Position numbers and translations under genes: made by a program
Shown here: positions 28,736 through 36,767 of the stretch, in pieces
Layout: each line of letters starts with the position of its first letter
Position numbering within the stretch: position 1 is the stretch's first letter
Notes under the pieces: generated by a model
Seen by the model: only the letters and a program-made list of their open reading frames with translations
Databases searched by the model: none
What the model was told of the DNA's origin: nothing
Assembly: GCF_025351295.1 (NCBI RefSeq)
Contig: NZ_JANXWD010000097.1
Location: 1-64,000, forward strand
Length of the DNA stretch: 64,000 nucleotides
Origin: Phenylobacterium sp.
GTDB taxonomy: Bacteria > Pseudomonadota > Alphaproteobacteria > Caulobacterales > Caulobacteraceae
Direction: 5' to 3'

Positions 28736-29439
28736 GCGACGACGACCAACTGGTCCTGGGCGTGCTGGGCGGCATGGGCCCGGCGGCGACCGTCGAGTTC
28801 CTGGCGCAGTTGCAGGCCTATACGCCCGCCGAGCGGGACCAGGACCACATCCGGGTGATCGTCGACATCAACCCCAAGGCGCCCGACCGCAATGTGCCCG
28901 GGTCCGGGGCCGGCGGCGTGCTGGCCGAGATGGCCGGCGCCCTGGCCGGGGCCGGGGCCCAGGTGCTGGCGATGCCCTGCAACACCGCCCACGCCCATGC
29001 CGACACCATCCAGCGGGCCTGCGGCCTGCCGCTGGTGGACATGATCGACCTGGGCGCCGAGGCCGCCAGCCGCAATGGCGCCATGCGCGCCGGGGTGCTG
29101 GGGACCAAGGGGGCGCTGAAGCTCTATCGCGAATACCTGGCCGCCCGCGCCATGGGCCTCGTCAGCCTGCCGCCCGAGCGGCAGGAGGCGTTCATGGTCA
29201 CGCTCTACCGGATCAAGTCCGGCGACCTGGGCGACGACGTGACGCGCGAGATGGCCGGCCACGCCGAGGCCCTGCGCCAGCTGGGCGCCGAGGTGCTAAT
29301 CGCCGGCTGCACCGAGGTGCCGCTTGTGCTGGACAACGGGGACGTGACGCTGGAGCTGATCGACCCGGGCGACCTGCTGGCGCGGCGGTGCGTGGGGGTG
29401 TGCCTGGGCTGGGACCCGCTGCCGCACATGCCGGGGTAG
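28732..29439 (+). CDS. Aspartate/glutamate racemase-family protein
   Basis: 235-residue cofactor-independent racemase of the Asp/Glu/hydantoin family. The two catalytic cysteines are present: Cys83 in AMPCNTAHA and Cys193 in [22 protein letters not shown] begins the fold. Starts with a GTG overlapping the desulfhydrase stop. Making or consuming a D-amino acid next to a D-cysteine-degrading enzyme suggests D-amino acid turnover. Confidence 0.9.
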   Translation: MSDDDQLVLGVLGGMGPAATVEFLAQLQAYTPAERDQDHIRVIVDINPKAPDRNVPGSGAGGVLAEMAGALAGAGAQVLAMPCNTAHAHADTIQRACGLPLVDMIDLGAEAASRNGAMRAGVLGTKGALKLYREYLAARAMGLVSLPPERQEAFMVTLYRIKSGDLGDDVTREMAGHAEALRQLGAEVLIAGCTEVPLVLDNGDVTLELIDPGDLLARRCVGVCLGWDPLPHMPG

Positions 29440-29450
29440 CTTTCCACGGT

Positions 29451-29588
29451 CATCCCTCCTCTTCAGGGGAGGGACAGACCGCGAAGCGGTCAGGGTGGGG
29501 GGATATATCGGGGAACTCATCGCTTGGACGTTAGGCCCCCACCCCGCTCGCCTCCGGCGAGTCGGCCCTCCCCTAAAGAGGAGGGATG
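29451..29588. repeat. Long palindromic intergenic repeat with GANTC site (CerM-like)
   Basis: Arms CATCCCTCCTCTTCAGGGGA (from 29451) and TCCCCTAAAGAGGAGGGATG (to 29588), with an inner CAGGGTGGGG / CCCCACCCCG inverted pair and a GAGTC methylation site at 29559-29563. Lies between convergent gene ends. Similar in plan to the elements at 25027 and 35111. Confidence 0.75.
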
Positions 29589-29591
29589 GCG

Positions 29592-29954
29592 TCACCGCCG
29601 GGTCTGTGCGGCGTCCTGGACCTTGCGGTTGGAGTCGGCCAGGGCGGCGTCGGGGATCGAGGGGTACGTCGCGGTCGCGGCGGCGGCGCGGGCCGCATCC
29701 GAGGCCGGGGTCACATAGGGCAGCTCGGGCAGGACCGGCGGCGTGCGCTGGAGCCGCAGGTCGGCCACCGCCTGCTCGGCGCGCAGCCGGGCCTCCAGGG
29801 CCATCGACTCGTTCGCCTGGGCGATGGCGCGTTGCTGGGCGGCCTGCTGCTGGGCGCGCAGGTTATCGAGCTCGAGCTGCGTGTTCTGCGCAAACGCGGG
29901 CGTCGCCGCCGCGGCGCAGAGCAGACCAAGGACCAGGATGCGGAGGGGAGCCAT
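29592..29954 (-). CDS. Secreted coiled-coil hypothetical protein
   Basis: 120 residues. A signal peptide (about 1-22, ending AFA-Q) precedes a Gln/Ala-rich heptad-like stretch (LELDNLRAQQQAAQQRAIAQ, then ESMALEARLRAEQAVADLRL) predicted to form a coiled coil, and a Pro-rich then Ala-rich tail. No family recognised. It follows the TPR-protein gene by 21 nt and may be co-transcribed. Confidence 0.65.
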   Translation of the reverse strand: MAPLRILVLGLLCAAAATPAFAQNTQLELDNLRAQQQAAQQRAIAQANESMALEARLRAEQAVADLRLQRTPPVLPELPYVTPASDAARAAAATATYPSIPDAALADSNRKVQDAAQTRR

Positions 29955-29975
29955 AGTGCACCCAACGGGTGGGCC

Positions 29976-30545
29976 CTAGTGGTGTTCCACGGTGAAGCGG
30001 GCCAATTCCTTCCTGGGCTGGTCCCAGTCCGGCTTCAGCTCGACCGCCTTCTGGTAGTCGAAGTAGGCGGCCTTGAGATTGTCCAGGCCCTCGAAGGCCA
30101 GCGCGCGATTGTAGTAGGCCTTTTCCGGCTCCTCGACGCCCAGCGCCAGGGCCTTGTTGAGGTCGTTGAGGCCGTCGGCGTAGCGGCGGGCGCCCACGGC
30201 GGCGGCGCCGCGGTTCACATAGGCCTCGCCCAGATCGGGCTTGGTCTCGATGGCGCGGTTGAAGTCGAGCTGGGCGCCGTTGAAGTCCTTGCGCCGCAGC
30301 TTCAGCACGCCGCGGTTCACATAGGTGCCGGCCCGGTCGCGCAGGCTCAGCAGCTCGTTCTCCAGGGCCTGGGTGCAGACCGCTTCGAACCGCACCTCGG
30401 ACTCGCCGTTGAGCGCGGCGGTCGAACATTCCTTGGCCATGCCGCCGCCCAGCACGGTGATGGCCCCGGCGGCGGCCGAGGACCCCCAGGCGAGGGCGGC
30501 GACGGCGGCGGCGGCGAGGGCGAGAAGGCGGGCGGTTCTGGACAT
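29976..30545 (-). CDS. Secreted TPR-repeat protein
   Basis: 189 residues. After a signal peptide (about 1-27) and two Cys, tetratricopeptide-like units run through AGTYVNRGVLKLRRKDFNGA, DLGEAYVNRGAAAVGARRYA, EKAYYNRALAFEGLDNLKAA with the usual Y/N-R-G/A-x8-A spacing; a binding scaffold in the periplasm is likely. Start taken at the ATG at 30545 directly before the signal peptide rather than the one at 30563. Upstream of the coiled-coil gene on the same strand. Confidence 0.8.
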   Translation of the reverse strand: MSRTARLLALAAAAVAALAWGSSAAAGAITVLGGGMAKECSTAALNGESEVRFEAVCTQALENELLSLRDRAGTYVNRGVLKLRRKDFNGAQLDFNRAIETKPDLGEAYVNRGAAAVGARRYADGLNDLNKALALGVEEPEKAYYNRALAFEGLDNLKAAYFDYQKAVELKPDWDQPRKELARFTVEHH

Positions 30546-30645
30546 GGGGTCAGGCTCCGACACCCGATCACGGCGGCGAGCCGCCGGGCCGGTGAGGAGC
30601 CGAGGGTCCGCCTGTCGCGCAGTTGTGTCAATTCTGACGCCGGAG

Positions 30646-31557
30646 TCAGCTGGCCCGGAAGCGACGCAGCTCGCGGTGCAGGATGTAGACCCCGCTGCCG
30701 GCGACGATCACCGCGCCGACCAGGGTCAGCGGATGCGGCAGCTCGCCCCAGACGAAGAAGCCGATGATCGTGGCCCAGACCAGCTGGGTATAGTCGAACG
30801 GCGCGATCACCCCGACCGGGGCATTGCGCAGCGCCTCGGTCAGCAGCAGCTGCCCGACCCCGCCGATCAGCCCGGCGGCCACCAGGGCCGCGAGGGTCAC
30901 CGGGTCGGGAACCACCCAGTGGAACGCCGAGCCCACCAGGCCCATCACCACCCCGCCCAGGGTGAAGTAGAAGACGATGGTCGGGCCCCGCTCGGTGGCG
31001 GCGATCTGGCGGATGGTGACCATCGCCCCGGCCGCGCCCAGCGCGCTCAGCATGCCCAGCGTGACGCCGGACACGTTGATCTGGCCCGGGATCGGCCGGG
31101 CCATGATCAGGACACCGATGAAGCCCGCCACCACCGCCGCCCAGCGATGCCGGCCGACCGTCTCCGACAGCACCAGGGCCGAGAGCGCGGTCATGAACAG
31201 CGGCGAGGTGAACTGCAGCGCCGTCGCCTCGGTGAGCGGCAGGTACTGGACCGCAGAGAAGCCGCAGACCATGCCGGCCAGGCCGATCGCCGAGCGGACC
31301 ATGTGGCCGACCGGGCGCTGGGTCCGCAGCACCTCGAACCCCGTGGTCCGCCAGACGTAGAGGCCGAGCGGGACGAAGGCGAAAAAGTTGCGGAAGAAGA
31401 TGATCTCAAAGACCGGCACCCCGCGCGAGCCGGTCCACTTCACCAGCGCCGACAGGCAGGCCAGCGCCGCCATCGCGGCCACCCTGAGCGCGATGCCCAG
31501 CAGGATCCGCGGGGTTGGGGCCTGCACGGCGATGTCTGTTTGCTCGGGCGCGCTCAC
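30646..31557 (-). CDS. EamA/DMT-family transporter
   Basis: 303 residues, about ten membrane helices in two EamA halves, e.g. ALACLSALVKWTGSRGVPVFEIIFFRNFFAF (first helices, split here for reading), FLMTALSALVLSETVGRHRW and LTLVGAVIVAGSGVYILHRE. Members export amino acids or other small metabolites, and the substrate cannot be read from sequence. GTG start. Follows a second EamA gene by 77 nt, giving a tandem pair that share little sequence. Confidence 0.87.
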   Translation of the reverse strand: MSAPEQTDIAVQAPTPRILLGIALRVAAMAALACLSALVKWTGSRGVPVFEIIFFRNFFAFVPLGLYVWRTTGFEVLRTQRPVGHMVRSAIGLAGMVCGFSAVQYLPLTEATALQFTSPLFMTALSALVLSETVGRHRWAAVVAGFIGVLIMARPIPGQINVSGVTLGMLSALGAAGAMVTIRQIAATERGPTIVFYFTLGGVVMGLVGSAFHWVVPDPVTLAALVAAGLIGGVGQLLLTEALRNAPVGVIAPFDYTQLVWATIIGFFVWGELPHPLTLVGAVIVAGSGVYILHRELRRFRAS

Positions 31558-31634
31558 GGGCGCCCCTTAGGCGGGACCTTGGGGGCCGGCGTCAACCTGA
31601 CGATGGCGAGGGGGGTGTAGAGGCGCCCGAACCG

Positions 31635-32495
31635 TCAGATGCGCATGGCGACCACGCCGGCCCCGATGCAGAGCCCCGCGGCCCAGCGCCAGGGGCCGGC
31701 CTTCTCCTTCAGCAGCAGCACGCCCATCAGCATGGCGAACAGCACGCTGGTCTCCCGCAGCGCCGCCACCAGGGCGACCGGGGCGCGGGTGAAGGCCCAG
31801 AGCGCGATCCAATAGGAGCCCAGCGAGAGCGCTCCCGCCGGCAGCCCGGTGCGCCATTCCGACAGCACCGCGAGGGGCGCCTTCGGTCCTCGCGTGACGA
31901 CGGCGTAGGTCAGCATGCACAGGCCGTCGCCGACGAACATCCACATGGCGAAGGCGGTGGCCGACAGGGCGATCCGCGCGCCCTGGCCGTCCGCCAGGGT
32001 GTAGGACGCCACGAAGCCGGCGGTGGCCAGGGCATAGGCCAGGGCCCTGGTCGGCAGGCGGCCGGCCGCGCCGCCCCGAAGCGCCATCAGGGCGACGCCG
32101 CTGGCGATCAGCCCCACGGCCAGCCAGCCGGTCGGCTTCAGGGGCTCACCGAACAGCAGCACCCCGCCCAGGGCCACGATCGGCGGCGCGGACCCGCGGG
32201 CCAGGGGGTAGATCTGGGTCAGGTCGCCGTGCTGGTAGGCGCGGATCAGGAACAGCTTGTAGCCCGTGTGCAGCACGCTGGACGCGATCACCCAGGGCCA
32301 GGCCGCTGGGGCCGGCGCGGCCACGAACGGCAGCAGGAGCAGCGCCAGGGTGCTCTGGGTCATCGACAGCAGCAGGATCGAGGAGAACCGGTCCAGGCCC
32401 ACGCGCACGAAGGCGTTCCACCCCGCATGCATCAGGGCGGCGGCCAGCACGCTGAGGAATACCGTCAGGTCCAGGGCCACCCTCCCTCGGGCCAT
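31635..32495 (-). CDS. EamA/DMT-family transporter
   Basis: 286 residues with about ten helices (LTVFLSVLAAALMHAGWNAF at the start; VLFAMLMGVLLLKEKAGPWRWAAGLCIGAG at the end, here in two parts). The glycine/Glu-Lys pattern LLLKEKAGPWRWAAG is characteristic of EamA proteins. The frame opens at a TTG at 32522; the ATG at 32495 is preferred, and a later GTG close to a GGGAGG is possible. Divergent from the MAPEG gene. Confidence 0.85.
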   Translation of the reverse strand: MARGRVALDLTVFLSVLAAALMHAGWNAFVRVGLDRFSSILLLSMTQSTLALLLLPFVAAPAPAAWPWVIASSVLHTGYKLFLIRAYQHGDLTQIYPLARGSAPPIVALGGVLLFGEPLKPTGWLAVGLIASGVALMALRGGAAGRLPTRALAYALATAGFVASYTLADGQGARIALSATAFAMWMFVGDGLCMLTYAVVTRGPKAPLAVLSEWRTGLPAGALSLGSYWIALWAFTRAPVALVAALRETSVLFAMLMGVLLLKEKAGPWRWAAGLCIGAGVVAMRI

Positions 32496-32594
32496 CGACC
32501 GGCGGATGGCAGGATTCGTCAAGGTCTGTGGCCTTTACGGCCACGCTGAGGCGAGGCTCCACTGCGGCCCACACAAACTTCGGGGGAAATTCAG

Positions 32595-33014
<420 letters not shown>

Positions 33015-33038
33015 TCGCGGAACTCTGAGGAGACGCGC

Positions 33039-33827
33039 ATGGCCCGGCGGCTGGTGGACCTGTCGATCCCGATCACCAACGACATCATCTCCGACCCCGA
33101 CACCATGCGGCCGCAGGTGACTTACACCCGGCATCGGGAAGGGGTCGCGCAGATGGCGCAGTCCTTCCCGGGCCTGACGGCCGACGACCTGCCGGACGGC
33201 GAGGGCTGGGCGGTGGAGCGGGTGACGCTGTCGACCCACAACGGCACGCACATGGATGCGCCCTGGCACTTCCACTCGACCACAGACCAGGCGACGGCGG
33301 GCGGCGGACGGCCGGCGCCGACCATCGACGAGGGGCCGCTGGAATACTTCCTGCAGCCGGGCGTGAAACTGGACTTCCGCCATTTCGCCGACGGCTACGT
33401 CGCCACCGGGGCGGACGTCGAGGTCGAGCTGGCGCGGATCGGGCACACGCTGCAGCCGCTGGACATCGTGCTGGTCAACACCGCGGCCGGCGCGGCGTTT
33501 GGCGACCCGGGCTTCATCCACAAGGGCTGCGGCATGGGGGAAGAGGCGACCCTCTACCTCACCGAGCGGGGCGTGAAGGTGGTGGGCACCGACGCCTGGT
33601 CCTGGGACGCGCCGTTCTCGCACACGGCCCGGCGCTGGGCGGAAACCCGCGACCCGAAGATCATCTGGGAAGGCCACAAGGCCGGCCGCCTGCGCGAGTA
33701 CTACCAGATCGAGAAGCTGACCAACCTGGCCGCCCTGCCGGCCACCGGCTTCACCCTGTCCTGCTTCCCGGTGAAGATCGCCGGCGCCTCGGCCGGCTGG
33801 ATCCGGGCGGTGGCGATCTTCGACTAG
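33039..33827 (+). CDS. Cyclase/kynurenine formamidase-family metal hydrolase
   Basis: 262 residues of the PF04199 metal-dependent hydrolase family (bacterial KynB, isatin hydrolase). The metal motif HxGTHxDxPxH appears as HNGTHMDAPWHF, and a second His/Asp set is in VNTAAGAAFGDPGFIHKGCGM and DAWSWDAPF. At 262 residues it is longer than KynB (about 210), so another cyclic amide or lactone is more likely. GAGGAG ribosome site. Follows the MAPEG gene. Confidence 0.85.
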   Translation: MARRLVDLSIPITNDIISDPDTMRPQVTYTRHREGVAQMAQSFPGLTADDLPDGEGWAVERVTLSTHNGTHMDAPWHFHSTTDQATAGGGRPAPTIDEGPLEYFLQPGVKLDFRHFADGYVATGADVEVELARIGHTLQPLDIVLVNTAAGAAFGDPGFIHKGCGMGEEATLYLTERGVKVVGTDAWSWDAPFSHTARRWAETRDPKIIWEGHKAGRLREYYQIEKLTNLAALPATGFTLSCFPVKIAGASAGWIRAVAIFD

Positions 33828-33891
33828 GACGACCTATCCCCGCGCGCGGCAACGGGCATACTCTACCTGGGCGGGCGCCACGGGAGGCAGC

Positions 33892-35082
33892 ATGACCTAT
33901 CGCATTCTTTCGCTGGATGGCGGCGGCACCTGGGCGCTGCTGCAGGCCATGGCGCTGGAGCGGCTGCACGACGACAGGAGCGGCCACGAGGTCCTGGCCA
34001 CCTACGATATGGCGGTCGCCAATTCGGGCGGCTCGATCGTGCTGGGCGGCCTGATCGAAGACATGAAGCCAAGCCGAATCCGCGAGCTGTTCACCATCGA
34101 GGCGAACCGCACCGCGATCTTCGTGAAGAACGGCCCCCTCGCCCGGCTCGGCTCGCTGCTGCAGGGCAACCGCTATGACGCCGCGGCCAAGCTGGTCGGG
34201 CTGAACAAGGTGTTCGGGGTCCAGGGCCAGTCGCCGATGTCGGCGCTGGACGCCGTGCTGCCGACCGGGCCCGGAGGAAAGACGGTCGCGGTGCTGATCC
34301 CCGCCTTCGACTACGACCGCCAGCGGGCGGACTTCTTCCGCAGCTTCACCACCGGCCTCGGCGCCAAGCCCGGCGACACGCCGCTTGTGGAGGCCGTGCA
34401 TGCCTCCAGCAACGCGCCGGTCATCTACTTCGACAAGCCCGCCATCGTGCGGCAGTCCACCCAGCCGAACGCGGCGACGCGGCGGTACTGGGACGGCGCG
34501 GTGGCCGGCTACAACAACCCGATGCTGGCCGGCGTGGTCGAGGCGCTGGCCCTGGGCGTCAAGGCCGCCGACCTGGAGGTGCGCTCCATCGGCACCGGCA
34601 GCACCCGGCTGGTCCCGCCCGAGAACAGCCATGGCGCGCCGCAGAAGATCGTCGAGACGCGGGACAGCCCGGGCTTCCTCGGCGACATCCAGAAGCTGGC
34701 CGGCAGCATCAACGACGACCCGCCGGACGCCGCCACCTTCACCACCTACTTCGCCCTGGGCCAGCAGCCGGGCCCGACCCCGCCGGGCGGACCGCCGCCG
34801 AACGGCGGCCGGCTGGTGCGCCTCAACCCCATGGTCCAGCCGATCTGGCACGCCGACACGGCGACCTGGTCGATCTTCGGCGGCCTCACCGTCGATCAGT
34901 TCGCCTATGTCGCGAACCTGCAGATGGACGCGCTGGCCCAGAGCGACGTCACCTGGATCCAGTGGCTGGGCGACCGCTGGCTGGCCGGCGACGCGCCCAA
35001 CCAGCCGATCCGCGCCGACCCCATGACCCTGGAATGCACCCTGGGCGACCCCACCTTCCCGGGCGCCGCGGCGCGCTGGTAG
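33892..35082 (+). CDS. Patatin-like phospholipase
   Basis: 396 residues. The patatin N-terminus is clear (ILSLDGGGTWALLQAMALERL: glycine-rich oxyanion loop), and the Ser-Asp dyad is Ser45 in AxSxG form (YDMAVANSGGSIVLGG) plus Asp201 in WDGAVAGYNNPM. The first Gly of the usual GxSxG is Ala. There is no signal peptide, so it acts in the cytoplasm or is exported otherwise. It is likely to release fatty acids from phospholipids. First of four hydrolase-type genes in this block and close to the lipid-oxygenase operon, which could use such fatty acids (inference). Confidence 0.88.
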   Translation: MTYRILSLDGGGTWALLQAMALERLHDDRSGHEVLATYDMAVANSGGSIVLGGLIEDMKPSRIRELFTIEANRTAIFVKNGPLARLGSLLQGNRYDAAAKLVGLNKVFGVQGQSPMSALDAVLPTGPGGKTVAVLIPAFDYDRQRADFFRSFTTGLGAKPGDTPLVEAVHASSNAPVIYFDKPAIVRQSTQPNAATRRYWDGAVAGYNNPMLAGVVEALALGVKAADLEVRSIGTGSTRLVPPENSHGAPQKIVETRDSPGFLGDIQKLAGSINDDPPDAATFTTYFALGQQPGPTPPGGPPPNGGRLVRLNPMVQPIWHADTATWSIFGGLTVDQFAYVANLQMDALAQSDVTWIQWLGDRWLAGDAPNQPIRADPMTLECTLGDPTFPGAAARW

Positions 35083-35110
35083 GCGCAGGGTTCCGGCGGC
35101 TCTGAGCGGG

Positions 35111-35252
35111 TCGCCTTCCCCCGCTTGCGGGGGAAATGTCGCCGACGCCGCAGGCGGGCGACAACGGGGGAAGTTGTAGGATGGACTCCTCTCACACTCC
35201 CCCCATCGACCCTCGGCTTCGCCGTCGGGCCACTTCCCCCCGAGGGGGAAGG
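35111..35252. repeat. Long palindromic intergenic repeat with GANTC site (CerM-like)
   Basis: Outer hairpins CTTCCCCCGCTTGCGGGGGA (from 35115) and TTCCCCCCGAGGGGGAAGG (to 35252), with inner GACAACGGGGGAAG and a GACTC methylation site at 35184-35188. Separates the convergent patatin and metallo-hydrolase genes. Confidence 0.7.
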
Positions 35253-35273
35253 ATTTGACGGCGGGAAGCCCCT

Positions 35274-36767
35274 TCAGGCCTTGGTGGCGGCGAAGGCGCC
35301 CACCAGCGGCGCGGGCAGGCGGTAGTCGACGAACAGGCCGGCGGGGTCTTCGCCGACGCAGGCCAGGATCGCGGCGTCGGTCCCCAGCGAACGGCCGTCC
35401 GGCGCCCTCCCGGCGTGGGTGTCGCCCCGCAGCACCGCGCCCTTGCTGAGCTCGAGCGCGCGCTTGAGGATGTCGGGGAACGGCATGTTCCAGCCGGCGG
35501 TCCCCTGGGCGCGGGCGTCGGTCTCGACCACCGGGATGAACACCACGAGGCTGGGATCGGTCATCCGCTCCAAGCCCTGGGCGTCCAGGGTGGCGTTGTG
35601 GCTGCCGTGGTGGCCCATCTTGTAGACCACCGTGCGGAGGAGGATGTCCTCGACGCCGACGCCGACCGGGCCACCAAGCGCGGTGGGCGGATAGGTCTGG
35701 TCGTACCAGGAGAGCCAGTTGCCGACCTGGGCGTCGGCGGCGAACAGCAGCACCTTCTTCGCCGGGGTCTCGAAGGCCAGGACTAGGCTGGTGTTGTTGG
35801 TGTTGGAGTCCAGCTTCAGCGCCAGGGCGCCGGCGCCGCCCAGCCAATCGGCGTCGATGCGACGCCAGGCCGGGCCGTCCACATAGGCGGCCTTGAGCCA
35901 GTCCAGGGTGGGATCGCCGCCGTGGGCCACGTCTTCCTGGGCGTACTCGTAGCGACGCGGGAACGGGGTCTCAGGGCCGGCCTCGGCCTCCCCGGCGGCG
36001 ACCGCGCCCAGCAGGTGGTCGGCGTGGTCCAGGCCGTCGCCGGCCAGGTAGGTCTCCTTGTTGTCGCCGGCCGACGGCAGGGCCTTGAACAGCCGCGCCG
36101 CGCTGCGTGGCGGGCCCAGCACATAGGCCTTGAGCGGCGTCGCGCCCGGGGTGGCGACGACCTGTCCCGGCTCCAGGTAGGCGACCGCGCCGGCCGCCTG
36201 CTTGAGCGCCTGCAGGATCTGGCGGCCGGTGCGCGGACCGCCGGCGGCGGCGAGGCCGCGCTCGACCGGCCCGATGAACGCCTCCAGGCCGGCGGTGACC
36301 TCGGCGGCGCCGGTCACCCCGCGGGCGGCGAGGTGGGCGGCGGTGGTCGCTGCGGCGGCTACGGCCATCTTGGCCCGGTCGAAGCGCGCCCTCAGGCCCT
36401 GGGCCTGCGGATCGGCGTCGTTTTCGGTCCAGGCCATCCAGAGGGTGTCGATCTTCAGCCGACCGCCGAAGAACACCTCGGCGGCGTGGGCGAAGCCGGA
36501 GATGTGGTCCCAGTGCTCGTGGGTGACCACCAGCAGGTCGATGCGCCCGCCCGTGGCGGCGACGATGTCGTTGGCCACCTGGACCATCCGGTCGCTGGCG
36601 CCCTGGATCCCCTGCAGCACCCCGCAGTCGATCAGGATGAAGCTCCGCCCGGCGGCGGAAGCCAACTGCAGCAGGAAGCAGTCGCCCAGCAGGCCCTTGT
36701 ACATCCGCACGGTGACGGCGTCGGAGATCGGCGCGGCGGGGATCGGGGGTTCGCTGGCCACGCTCAT
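35274..36767 (-). CDS. Metallo-beta-lactamase-fold hydrolase (ComEC/Rec2-like)
   Basis: 497 residues. Zinc motif THEHWDH (His83, His85, Asp87, His88), followed by GHHGSHNAT and VLLFAADAQVGNWLSW, which fit the ComEC-type MBL domain that cleaves phosphodiesters or nucleotides. A large insertion of about 200 residues lies between the first motif and the last conserved blocks. No membrane helices. Its ATG (36767) overlaps the stop of the metallopeptidase gene, so the two are translated together. The frame is open far upstream as a shadow only. Substrate unknown. Confidence 0.85.
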   Translation of the reverse strand: MSVASEPPIPAAPISDAVTVRMYKGLLGDCFLLQLASAAGRSFILIDCGVLQGIQGASDRMVQVANDIVAATGGRIDLLVVTHEHWDHISGFAHAAEVFFGGRLKIDTLWMAWTENDADPQAQGLRARFDRAKMAVAAAATTAAHLAARGVTGAAEVTAGLEAFIGPVERGLAAAGGPRTGRQILQALKQAAGAVAYLEPGQVVATPGATPLKAYVLGPPRSAARLFKALPSAGDNKETYLAGDGLDHADHLLGAVAAGEAEAGPETPFPRRYEYAQEDVAHGGDPTLDWLKAAYVDGPAWRRIDADWLGGAGALALKLDSNTNNTSLVLAFETPAKKVLLFAADAQVGNWLSWYDQTYPPTALGGPVGVGVEDILLRTVVYKMGHHGSHNATLDAQGLERMTDPSLVVFIPVVETDARAQGTAGWNMPFPDILKRALELSKGAVLRGDTHAGRAPDGRSLGTDAAILACVGEDPAGLFVDYRLPAPLVGAFAATKA

